In this document: positions 6,778-15,657 of the stretch, one piece after another
Layout: each line of letters begins with the position of its first letter
Numbering within the stretch: the stretch's first letter is position 1
Made by a program: the position numbers and the translations under genes
NCBI GenBank assembly: GCA_016709865.1
Contig: JADJLX010000006.1
Coordinates: 186,001 to 250,000, forward strand
Direction of reading: 5' to 3'
Origin: Bacteroidales bacterium
Lineage (GTDB): Bacteria > Bacteroidota > Bacteroidia > Bacteroidales > VadinHA17
DNA length: 64,000 bases
The notes under the pieces: model-generated
Told to the model about the DNA's origin: nothing
What the model saw: only the letters and a program-made list of their open reading frames with translations
Database searches by the model: none

Positions 6778-9153
6778 ATGATGCTGCTAGATTTAAAAAT
6801 AGCTGTGAGGACCCTTAAAGGGAATAGAGTCCTTTCTGCAATAAGTATACTTGGACTGGGTATCGGACTTGGTTCAATAATTCTCTTGCTCGCTTTAATA
6901 GTCCATGAAACATCGTTTGACAAATATATTCCGGACTATCATAATGTGAACAGAATATTATTTGGTCAGACTTCATCCACTTCTTATCCTCTTGCAGAGG
7001 AGATGAAAAAGGATTTTCCTGAAGTGAAGGACTACTTCAGATTCTACCAGGCTTATAATGTACCTGTCGGAAAGGCAAAGAACGAGATGGCCTTTGAATC
7101 GAGTTTTTCCTTTTCTGATGCCTCGATGTATAATATTATGGGTATTACATTTATTGCAGGTGTGCCTGCAAATTCGGTGGGTGATGTTGCAATCTCCGAA
7201 AAAACCTCACAAAGGATATTTGGAAAAAGTTCTCCGCTTGGAGCTGTTCTGTTTGTAAAAATTAATCCTAAAGAACTTATAAGCCTTACTGTTACAGGTG
7301 TATTTGAGGAATTTCCGCCTAACTCAACAATTACGCCTAATCTGATAGCAGATATAAAGTTATCAGAAAAGATGTTTGTCAACTTCCAGACTCAGTTAGG
7401 CCAGTTCGGCGGAGGGATAACAACTGCGCTCAACTGGGATAATTTATCTATTTTATCTTATGTGGTACTCGATAAAAACACAGACAAACAAGCCCTGGCT
7501 ATAAAGATGGAGAAATATAAATCTCTCTTCAGGGATCAGAACTTAAAAGACTGGAAATTCGTCCTGCAACCCGTCGATGAAATTTACTTAAAATCAGCAG
7601 GAATCTCAGGAGGCAATGGTGCCATAAGGATCGGAAATTCAAATGAACTTAAATATTACTGGTCTATATCTTTCCTGATCCTGCTCATTTCTGTCGCGAA
7701 TTATATTATCCTCACAAGGGCAGCAACATTTGACAGGCTCAGAGAACTTGGGACCAGAAAAGTTATGGGCGCTTCAGGAGCCACTCTTAGGAAACAAATT
7801 CTTGTTGAGTCTAATCTGGTAACGATACTTAGCCTGATTCCGGCCAGTTTCGTTATCGATTTCGGGATGACATTTATTAACAACACATTAAACAGAACCT
7901 TATCAAGTGAAATTTTTACCAATCCACTTATGTGGCTGCTTCTCATAATTGTAGTAATTTTTACAGGCACTGCATCCGGATTGCTTATCAGTTCCAGTAT
8001 TTCCAGAACTCCATCCTTACTTCTTCTGTCAGCAAAGACTTCTGAAAAATCAAGAATAATAAGATGGGACTATTCATTTCTCGTATTCCATTTCAGCCTC
8101 TATATTATCTTGGTTGTAAGTGTTTTAACTGTAACAAAACAAATCAGATATTCAATGAATAATCTGACCGGAATAAATCCGAAAAATATAATGGTCAGCT
8201 ACCTCAACTCCCCAAAATTACAATCAGGATTTACAACAATCTGTAATGAGATGCAAAGTATGCCCGGCGTGGTCAAAGTTGCCGGGGGCTCATTTATTCC
8301 TCCCTTCCGCGATTTTCTTCCAATAACTTTGGCTAATCCCAATGGGGAGAAAAACAGATTTGACGGCCTGATAATGGGAGAAGGGATGACGGAGATGCTT
8401 GACATGGAGATTCTTGAAGGTTCAGCATTCGGCCCATATCAAACTACCAGAATGGATGTGCTGATTAATGAATCAAGTGCCAAAAAATTCAACATTAAGG
8501 TGGGTGACAATTACCTTGGTGTATTTTATATCAGGGGAATACTAAAAGATTTTCATTCACATTCGCTTCACACACTTATACAACCAATGGTTATCCTTCA
8601 GCAAAACCCTGAAAAAATGGGTCTGGTTGCCATTAAAACCGATGGAACAAATGATAAACTGATCACAGAAAAACTGAAAGAGGTTTTCAGTCAGATCGAT
8701 CCCTATGAGGTATTTGAAGTTAGTTATATTACTGATAATATGAAGGAATTTTACCTGACAGAAAGAAATCAGGCTAAAATTACCGGAGCATTCTCATTAC
8801 TGGCTACAGTTCTTGCTATTATGGGACTTTTTGGAATTGCCCTGATAAGTATCTCAAGAAAAACAAAAGAGATTGGTCTCAGAAAAGTCAACGGAGCCTC
8901 TGTTTTTGAGGTATTGTACCTTCTTAATAAGGATTTTGTAAAATGGGTTGTGATATCGCTCTTTATTGGAATACCTGTATCATATTATCTTGTAAATGAT
9001 TGGCAGGACCGATTTGCATATAAAACAGAACTGAGCTGGTGGATATTTGCAATAGCAGGGCTCTCTGCAATCATGATTGCATTAATTACAGTCAGCTGGC
9101 AAAGCTGGAGGGCAGCAACAAGAAATCCGGTGGAGGCATTGAGATATGAATAG
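6778..9153 (+). CDS. FtsX-like ABC permease, two-unit type (1 of 4)
   Basis: A 791-residue protein built from two MacB_PCD/FtsX units: a TM segment near residues 20-42, an extracytoplasmic domain, three TM segments at about 295-405, then a fifth TM segment, a second extracytoplasmic domain and three more TM segments from about 670 to the end. Each cytoplasmic loop carries the family's glycine-rich motif (LGTRKVMGAS, then IGLRKVNGAS). It ends WRAATRNPVEALRYE, shared with the three related genes downstream. It starts with a double ATG; the first is used here. It is the first gene after the putative sigma-54 promoter and the dyads. Such permeases need an ATPase partner of the MacB/LolD type, and none is encoded nearby. 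Substrate unknown. Confidence 0.88.
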   Translation: MMLLDLKIAVRTLKGNRVLSAISILGLGIGLGSIILLLALIVHETSFDKYIPDYHNVNRILFGQTSSTSYPLAEEMKKDFPEVKDYFRFYQAYNVPVGKAKNEMAFESSFSFSDASMYNIMGITFIAGVPANSVGDVAISEKTSQRIFGKSSPLGAVLFVKINPKELISLTVTGVFEEFPPNSTITPNLIADIKLSEKMFVNFQTQLGQFGGGITTALNWDNLSILSYVVLDKNTDKQALAIKMEKYKSLFRDQNLKDWKFVLQPVDEIYLKSAGISGGNGAIRIGNSNELKYYWSISFLILLISVANYIILTRAATFDRLRELGTRKVMGASGATLRKQILVESNLVTILSLIPASFVIDFGMTFINNTLNRTLSSEIFTNPLMWLLLIIVVIFTGTASGLLISSSISRTPSLLLLSAKTSEKSRIIRWDYSFLVFHFSLYIILVVSVLTVTKQIRYSMNNLTGINPKNIMVSYLNSPKLQSGFTTICNEMQSMPGVVKVAGGSFIPPFRDFLPITLANPNGEKNRFDGLIMGEGMTEMLDMEILEGSAFGPYQTTRMDVLINESSAKKFNIKVGDNYLGVFYIRGILKDFHSHSLHTLIQPMVILQQNPEKMGLVAIKTDGTNDKLITEKLKEVFSQIDPYEVFEVSYITDNMKEFYLTERNQAKITGAFSLLATVLAIMGLFGIALISISRKTKEIGLRKVNGASVFEVLYLLNKDFVKWVVISLFIGIPVSYYLVNDWQDRFAYKTELSWWIFAIAGLSAIMIALITVSWQSWRAATRNPVEALRYE

Positions 9154-9185
9154 GCAGGACATAAGTAAATTCGAAATAACCAGGA

Positions 9186-9217
9186 AGATTGCTTCGTCGT
9201 ACTCTCCTCGCAATGAC
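9186..9217 (-). repeat. GTCATTGCGAGGAG...GACGAAGCAATCT dispersed-type repeat
   Basis: Read on the minus strand, a 32-base element begins GTCATTGCGAGGAG and ends GACGAAGCAATCT. Elements of this wording are, from memory, scattered through the genomes of many unrelated bacteria. It lies in the 91-base gap between the first and second permease genes. Confidence 0.6.
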
Positions 9218-9244
9218 TGTCAGATTAATAATGCATTCTAAGAT

Positions 9245-11641
9245 ATGATACTGAAAGACATACGACTTGCATCCAGAAATATCCTGAAAAACAAGGGAGT
9301 AAGCAGCATAAACATTCTTGGACTCTCAGTCGGTATGATGGCAGTTCTCCTTATCTTCCAGTATATCAGCTTTGAAAAGAGCTACGACAAATTCTTTGAA
9401 AATTCAAATCGCCTTCAGCGTCTGGTTTTTTATAGATATTACCAGACCGGACTAGACAAAAGTGTTGGGAATAACTACTTTATAGGACAGATTGCTGCTG
9501 AAAAAATTCCTGAGATAGAGGATTTCTGTCGCGTAAAAAGAGACGCTGCATTTTTTCAGGCAGGAGAGCAGATCTTCAAAGAAGAAAGAACACTTTATGC
9601 CGACAGCTCTTTTTTCGATATGTTTTCCCATAAAGTTATATCAGGCAATAAAGCAGACTTTTTAAGGCAACCAAATACTGTTATACTCACAAAATCTACA
9701 GCAAAGAAATACTTCGGTGATAATAATCCGGTGGGAGAAATAATCTATGCTGTTAATCCCGGTAAAAGACCGCTAACTGTTCTGGGAGTTGTAGAAGATG
9801 TACCGGTCAACTCACATCTCAAATTCGAACTTGCAATATCATTATCAACTATCACTGATAAATCATACTGTTATAGCTGTAACAACACCAATACCTACTT
9901 TCTCTTGAGAGAAGGTAGTGACCCTGTTAAGATCTCCGCGGAAATCACCGAGCTTGCAAAAGAAAATTTCACATCTAGAGATATTGTTCTTGATTTCCCT
10001 ATTGATTTTCATCTTCAGCCAATAACTGATATCCATTTGCGTTCCAATTACCGTTTTGAATTTGAGACTAACGGGAATAGCAGATATCTTTCTATTCTGC
10101 TTGCCATTGCATTATTGATTCTCCTTAGTGCAGGATTTAACTATTTTAATCTCTACTCCACTGCTACAGGAAAGAGGATAAACTCAATTGGGATCAGAAT
10201 TATCAATGGGGCCTCGGGCCGGAATATAATTTCTGAATTTATTACCGAAGCAATTCTTACCGGGGTAATAAGCCTTATTCTGGCCTTTCTTTTGCTTTTT
10301 CTGCTATATCCATTTTTCAAAGATCTCCTTGATCTGCAGTTCACACTTAACTCTCTTTTCAACATCAGAACATGGCTCCTGCCTTCTTCCTTCCTTCTTT
10401 TTCTGAGTCTGATTGCAGGACTATTACTGGGTCTGAAAATTTATAATGTAACACCTGTATCATTCATCAAAGGTCATTTTCAGATTAATAACAGGAAAAA
10501 CTCAGGAAGGCCTCTGCTAGCAGGTCAATTTATTATAGCGATTGTACTTATCGGATGCACTTTGGCAGCAATAAAACAGATCGGCTACATGCAAAAGGAG
10601 GCTTTCACAATGAATATTGACCAGACACTTGTTGTCAAAAGGCCAACCGCCAGGCAATATAATACAGTTCAGAAATCATTTCAGGAAGCTCTGCTAAAAC
10701 ATCCGGGAGTAAGTGAGATTACATTTTCCACAATTGCTCCCGGAGAAAAGAACACGTGGGTAAAAGGTGGAATTACAATCAAGGGAAAAGAGAAACTGGG
10801 TTACCAGTTTTTCCAGATGGATGTTTCGCCTGATTTCTTTAAGTTTTTCAATGTAAAACTACTTGCCGGACGGAACTTTTACAATGATGAAACGAACTGG
10901 CTCGGCGGGCCAAAGCATTTAATCCTGAACAGGGAGGCAGCTATGGCTTTCGGCGAAGACAAAATTGAGAATCTGATAGGAAAGACTCTCTGGGATTCTG
11001 ATTTGAAGGAAGAAATGGGAGAAGTGGTTGGAATCATTGACGGGTATTTCCAGAATTCACTCGATCAGGAAGTGAAACCAACAATATTTAATTGCGACCA
11101 AGTCGGGTATTATATATTTATCAGGATGAGAAATGCTGATGCGAAAGATATTGTTAAAAAGGTTTCTTCAGAATTTAAGACATATTTCAAGGATGAGTAC
11201 TTTGAATATTATTTCCTCGATGAATTCTTTAATTCACAATACAAATCCCACATACAGCTTTTCAGGAGCTTCATCCTGTTTAGCATAATGGCTGTTTTTA
11301 TAACAAGTCTCTCATTGTTTGGTCTGGTAGTGGCGGCGAGTATATCAAGGACAAAAGAGATCGGTATCAGGAAATTGAACGGAGCCCGAGTATCGGAAAT
11401 ACTATATCTGCTAAATATTGAGTATATAGTTCTTATTTCAATTTCCTATTTAATTGCTGTACCGGTTATATGGCTGGCAATGCACAAATGGTTGCAGGGC
11501 TTTGCTTACAGGACTGATTTAGGTTGGTGGTTATTCATAACATCTGGATTATTGGCTTTCGGAATTGCCTTGTTAACGGTTAGCTTGCAGAGCTGGAGGG
11601 CAGCGACAAGAAATCCGGTGGAAGCGCTGCGTTACGAATAA
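9245..11641 (+). CDS. FtsX-like ABC permease, two-unit type (2 of 4)
   Basis: A 798-residue paralogue of the preceding gene with the same order of parts: TM near 20-40, periplasmic domain, three TM segments at about 278-400, a fifth TM near 425, a second periplasmic domain, and three final TM segments. The second loop motif is IGIRKLNGAR; in the first unit it is degenerate (SIGIRIINGAS). The carboxyl end WRAATRNPVEALRYE matches the other copies. Its gene is 91 bases after the first permease and overlaps the next start by one base (TAATG), pointing to one transcript. The periplasmic domains differ strongly from the other copies, suggesting different partners or cargo rather than simple redundancy. 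Cargo is unknown. Confidence 0.88.
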   Translation: MILKDIRLASRNILKNKGVSSINILGLSVGMMAVLLIFQYISFEKSYDKFFENSNRLQRLVFYRYYQTGLDKSVGNNYFIGQIAAEKIPEIEDFCRVKRDAAFFQAGEQIFKEERTLYADSSFFDMFSHKVISGNKADFLRQPNTVILTKSTAKKYFGDNNPVGEIIYAVNPGKRPLTVLGVVEDVPVNSHLKFELAISLSTITDKSYCYSCNNTNTYFLLREGSDPVKISAEITELAKENFTSRDIVLDFPIDFHLQPITDIHLRSNYRFEFETNGNSRYLSILLAIALLILLSAGFNYFNLYSTATGKRINSIGIRIINGASGRNIISEFITEAILTGVISLILAFLLLFLLYPFFKDLLDLQFTLNSLFNIRTWLLPSSFLLFLSLIAGLLLGLKIYNVTPVSFIKGHFQINNRKNSGRPLLAGQFIIAIVLIGCTLAAIKQIGYMQKEAFTMNIDQTLVVKRPTARQYNTVQKSFQEALLKHPGVSEITFSTIAPGEKNTWVKGGITIKGKEKLGYQFFQMDVSPDFFKFFNVKLLAGRNFYNDETNWLGGPKHLILNREAAMAFGEDKIENLIGKTLWDSDLKEEMGEVVGIIDGYFQNSLDQEVKPTIFNCDQVGYYIFIRMRNADAKDIVKKVSSEFKTYFKDEYFEYYFLDEFFNSQYKSHIQLFRSFILFSIMAVFITSLSLFGLVVAASISRTKEIGIRKLNGARVSEILYLLNIEYIVLISISYLIAVPVIWLAMHKWLQGFAYRTDLGWWLFITSGLLAFGIALLTVSLQSWRAATRNPVEALRYE

Positions 11642-13992
11642 TGTCATATATATTTTCAAAAATTATAAAAACAATAAAAATGAAGTTAAGCCCAATAATC
11701 AGAAGCTACATAAGAAATCCCCTCAACAGTACTGTAATAATAATTAGTCTTGCATTAGGGCTTGCTTGCTTTAACCTGCTTTTTATGTTCATTAACCGGG
11801 AATTGGAAACAGATTCTTTTCAAAATAACAAGGAGAGGATCTATGCGCTGAAAAGTGATGATCCATGGGTTCCGGGGGGAAAAATGTATTTCTGTAAAAA
11901 AGGTTCTGCTGAATACATTAAAAACAATTTTTCGCAGGTTGAGGAATTTTGCCGATTAAAGCAAGGTGGTGCCTTGAAAATAATTGCCGGGAATGAGGAA
12001 TACTCAGATATCCCGGCTATTTTATCAGCATCTGAAAATTTTTTCAGTTTCTTTTCATATAAGCTTCTGACTAATAATCCTCAGTCAGTCTTACAGGCTT
12101 CAGATAATATTGTCATCTCATCTGATCTGGCTAAAAAATACTTTGGAAAAGATGATGCTGTTGGAGAGGTCATTAAACTTGTCAGGCAGGATAAGGTAGA
12201 GACTATGATCGTAACCGGGATTTTTGAAAAACCAATCGCGAATACCCAGATTGTTTTCGATATGGTTCGAATGACAGAAGATACCGATAGCCGGTGTTAT
12301 TTAAGGCTAACCTCTCCAGATGTAAAAGAAGATGTTGAAAAACTATTCTCAGAAAATAATGCTTCAATTCCGGTAATAAATACCGGAACACCCAACACAT
12401 ACTATTTGGAGCCTTTCCTTGATGCATATTTCGACCAGGCCAGAGCATCTGCAATTGAGGCAAACAGGAATAAGAAAGATATCTGGATAGCACTTGTAAT
12501 TGCACTGATGATAATAGGTATAGCCTCCTTTAATTACCTGGGATTATTAAATAATAAACTTGTCGAAAAACAAAAAGATTATATTATAAGAAGAATAAAT
12601 GGAGGGTCAAAAGCAGGGCTAATTTTCGACTTTATTTTAGAAAACGTAATCGTTCTTGGCGTTTCATTTGTTATAAGCCTCTTTATTATACAGGAGCTTC
12701 TGCCGTTTTTCAATGAATTGACCGGAAGCAATTTGTCCGAGAAATTTATATTCCGGATAGAACAACTCCCTGTTCTGATAATGATATTGATATTTCTTGT
12801 CTTTCTTACACTGATTTTCATTCTGTTAAGAATTCAATCTACTATAGATACGAATTTATTAAAACCCGGGAACCACCATACTATTAAACGCATACAACTG
12901 CCTGCATTTAATATTTTCCAACTCTCAAGTTCTATAGTTCTTATCATATGTTCAATCGTTATAACCAAACAAATAAAATTCATTTCAGATAAACCAATTG
13001 GCCTGGACAGAAATGTAATTGAAGTTAAATTGTCAGGACCGAATACAAGTAAGGTTTCAGTTTTTAAAGAAGAATTATTAAAAAACAGTTCAATACAAAA
13101 AGTCTCAGTTGTGAGTGCATCTCCGCTGCTTGAACATTTTCTGCTGTTGCTAAAGTATAATCAGGATGGTGTTGAAAAACAGTATTCCCCGGCTGGTTTC
13201 ACAGGTGATGCAAATTATTTAAGTACACTTGGACTCGAACTTATAAAAGGAGAAGGATTTTCAGAAGACCTTACATTGAATAATAAAAAATGTCTTGTTA
13301 ATCAATCCTTTGCAGCACTATTTAGTGACCAGGGTCTAATAGGCAAAGGTATTCCGGGAATGGAAGATCAGATAATAATTGGCATTGTAAAGGACTTCAA
13401 TTATTCCAGTCTGAAATCTCTGATTGAGCCTGCGTTTATCTCCTACTCGGAAAATGGCACTCACCTGATGGTTAAAGCTCTGGACAATCAGGAGGTTCAG
13501 GCCAGAGAAACAATAAGTCAGATCTGGAAAAAAATCATTCCTGATTACCCGGTAAACATTGAAACAATAGGAGACCGCTACGAGGTTCTTCATCAGGAAA
13601 ATAAGAACTACATCCGACTGATAGGAGCTTGTTCCGGAATAAGTCTGTTTCTCTCAATGATAGGGTTGTTTGCAGTATCTTATCAGACCAGTCACCGACG
13701 AACCAAGGAGATTGGAATCCGTAAAATAAATGGAGCCACAATAAAAGAAATATTAATGTTGCTTAATAAAGATATTACGAAATGGTTAGCCATTTCATTT
13801 CTGCTGGCTTTTCCTTTAGGCTGGTATATTATGAATAAATGGCTTCAGAATTTCGCCTATAAAACAGAATTCAGCTGGTGGATATTTGCTCTTTCAGGTA
13901 TTGTTACAATAGGAATAGTTATATTAACAGTCAGCTGGCAGAGCTGGCGCGCAGCAACTAGAAATCCGGTGGAGGCATTGCGATACGAATAA
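11641..13992 (+). CDS. FtsX-like ABC permease, two-unit type (3 of 4)
   Basis: A 783-residue paralogue with two FtsX-like units and the same terminal motif. The first-unit loop is poorly kept (IIRRINGGSK), while the second is standard (IGIRKINGAT). Translation probably begins at ATG 11641, which overlaps the previous stop by one base; ATG 11680 (MKLSPIIRSYIRNP) is a reasonable alternative because the homologous copies start at that point, 13 residues in. The best-conserved segment with copies 1 and 4 is the last 75 residues (from LNKDITKWLAIS onwards). It is part of the probable sigma-54-controlled operon. Confidence 0.86.
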   Translation: MSYIFSKIIKTIKMKLSPIIRSYIRNPLNSTVIIISLALGLACFNLLFMFINRELETDSFQNNKERIYALKSDDPWVPGGKMYFCKKGSAEYIKNNFSQVEEFCRLKQGGALKIIAGNEEYSDIPAILSASENFFSFFSYKLLTNNPQSVLQASDNIVISSDLAKKYFGKDDAVGEVIKLVRQDKVETMIVTGIFEKPIANTQIVFDMVRMTEDTDSRCYLRLTSPDVKEDVEKLFSENNASIPVINTGTPNTYYLEPFLDAYFDQARASAIEANRNKKDIWIALVIALMIIGIASFNYLGLLNNKLVEKQKDYIIRRINGGSKAGLIFDFILENVIVLGVSFVISLFIIQELLPFFNELTGSNLSEKFIFRIEQLPVLIMILIFLVFLTLIFILLRIQSTIDTNLLKPGNHHTIKRIQLPAFNIFQLSSSIVLIICSIVITKQIKFISDKPIGLDRNVIEVKLSGPNTSKVSVFKEELLKNSSIQKVSVVSASPLLEHFLLLLKYNQDGVEKQYSPAGFTGDANYLSTLGLELIKGEGFSEDLTLNNKKCLVNQSFAALFSDQGLIGKGIPGMEDQIIIGIVKDFNYSSLKSLIEPAFISYSENGTHLMVKALDNQEVQARETISQIWKKIIPDYPVNIETIGDRYEVLHQENKNYIRLIGACSGISLFLSMIGLFAVSYQTSHRRTKEIGIRKINGATIKEILMLLNKDITKWLAISFLLAFPLGWYIMNKWLQNFAYKTEFSWWIFALSGIVTIGIVILTVSWQSWRAATRNPVEALRYE

Positions 13993-14025
13993 TATTTGGA
14001 AATGAGATAATTTGGTAATTGGAAA

Positions 14026-15555
14026 ATGAAAAACATTCTTAAAACAACTTTTCTGATTCTGCTTTTATTTGGGTTTGCCTGTCACCGGAACAAGTTGAAA
14101 ACTGATGAACGGGTTTTGTCTGATAAAATGAAAAAGGAAGAGAGGCTAAGAGCCATTGACGATAGTACAAAAAGGGCCGGAAGAATGAACAGCAGGGTAA
14201 GTGGAATTTCAGGTGGATTTAAAAGATCAGAAGACCGTTCAGTGGATCCTTCGTCACCTCCTGTCAGGATCGATATTGCAGGCAACCTTGAGAATTTTGC
14301 AGATTTAAAACTTTCCGACATAGGCACCAGCATCGAATATGTTCGCATGGCTCCGATTCCTGATACGACAATTCCCAGCGACCTGAAGTTCAGATACAAC
14401 ATTATGGATAATTTTATTGTTGCAAATAACCTCTATGGCATTCACCTCTATGCAAAAGATGGAAGATACATCCGGCAGATTGTTAAGAATGAAATGACAG
14501 GGGTTGAAGTTACTTCCGAACAGCTAAAATTCTGGTTTGATTATACTCTGAAGGGAGGAAGGAGCGTTACAAGAGTTGATGGCAACAAGTTGTTTTATAA
14601 TTACAGCAGCAATATCACAGGACAGAATTACATTATGGAATATGACTGCTCATCAACCCAGTTAACTCCTGACTACAAGTTCGATCCTGAGAATCCTGAC
14701 AGGATTTCCGGTCTCGGAAATGTCTCAATTGATCTTAATCACGGAAATACTGTTCCTCCCCCTCCGCGAAAGCACCAGGGAATGTTCAGCGGAAACCCTG
14801 AAGCATTCTATTATGACCCTGCTGTGCAGTTATTAGATGCTGACACATATATATATCCTGTCCATGATGATAAAAACATGCTGGTTGTCATTAACTATCA
14901 GGGTGATACGCTTTCAGAATTCACCCGAAGGGAGAAACTTGTGAACTACACAAAATCACTGATGAGAGGCACAGACGGAGGAAGTCAATACGAAGAAAAT
15001 GGATATCTTTATGTAAGGCCCGCCTTTAATGATACCGTATTCCGGATAACTCCTCCAAACAGGATGACACCGGTTTATATACTCAACCTTGGAAGCTACA
15101 AAGTTACTAAAAAACAGGGAGTTGATCCCGATTTCAAACTAACAGACAAAATAATCCCTAGTGATTGGGCTGAAACCAGAAAACATATATTCATGACATT
15201 TACCAAAGATGATTATGATTGTCCAAACACCAGAAAGAATAAAACAGTCAAGATTTATTATGCAATATTTTACAAAGAGTCGGGAATATTAAAGGTTATA
15301 AAAGGAGATCCTTTTAACTATGCTCCTGAGATACTCGACAACAATATTGATGGCGGAGTTCCGGTCTGGCCGGCATTTTATTCAATCAGCAAAAACGGGG
15401 AAATTCTTGTATCGCTCAAGGGGAAAGACATAAAAAGGCGGATCAAATCAAAGGAATATCGTCAGTCATCGGCTCCGGAGCATAAGAAAATGGAACTTGA
15501 AAAACTAGCCGCCTCAGTTTCAGAATCGGAAGATATACTAATGATAATCAAATGA
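14026..15555 (+). CDS. Probable 6-bladed beta-propeller lipoprotein
   Basis: A 509-residue secreted protein. The signal sequence (MKNILKTTFLILLLFGFAC) ends in a cysteine that could be lipidated, though GFAC is not a classic lipobox. A charged low-complexity stretch (about 25-75) precedes a region beginning IDIAGNLENFADLKLSDIGTS, the entry strand typical of the Bacteroidota 6-bladed beta-propeller family, followed by repeated strand-turn patterns to about residue 470. It lies 33 bases after permease 3 and before permease 4, so it is probably co-expressed. It may be an outer-membrane or periplasmic partner of the transporters, but that is inference from position only. Confidence 0.65.
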   Translation: MKNILKTTFLILLLFGFACHRNKLKTDERVLSDKMKKEERLRAIDDSTKRAGRMNSRVSGISGGFKRSEDRSVDPSSPPVRIDIAGNLENFADLKLSDIGTSIEYVRMAPIPDTTIPSDLKFRYNIMDNFIVANNLYGIHLYAKDGRYIRQIVKNEMTGVEVTSEQLKFWFDYTLKGGRSVTRVDGNKLFYNYSSNITGQNYIMEYDCSSTQLTPDYKFDPENPDRISGLGNVSIDLNHGNTVPPPPRKHQGMFSGNPEAFYYDPAVQLLDADTYIYPVHDDKNMLVVINYQGDTLSEFTRREKLVNYTKSLMRGTDGGSQYEENGYLYVRPAFNDTVFRITPPNRMTPVYILNLGSYKVTKKQGVDPDFKLTDKIIPSDWAETRKHIFMTFTKDDYDCPNTRKNKTVKIYYAIFYKESGILKVIKGDPFNYAPEILDNNIDGGVPVWPAFYSISKNGEILVSLKGKDIKRRIKSKEYRQSSAPEHKKMELEKLAASVSESEDILMIIK

Positions 15556-15600
15556 ATATTAAAAACCTTTTGGGTTAAAGCCCTGGATTAAAGGCATCTG

Positions 15601-15628
15601 GTAACCACGGTCTTAAGTCCGTGGTTAC
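15601..15628. repeat. Palindrome GTAACCACGG...CCGTGGTTAC with CTTAAG core
   Basis: A 10-bp perfect stem around TCTTAAGT, in the gap between the propeller lipoprotein gene and permease 4. The core resembles those of palindromes at 18716-18729, 18959-18972 and 18997-19010. Confidence 0.6.
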
Positions 15629-15657
15629 TTAAAATACAATTAATAAGGTCTTTAGAT

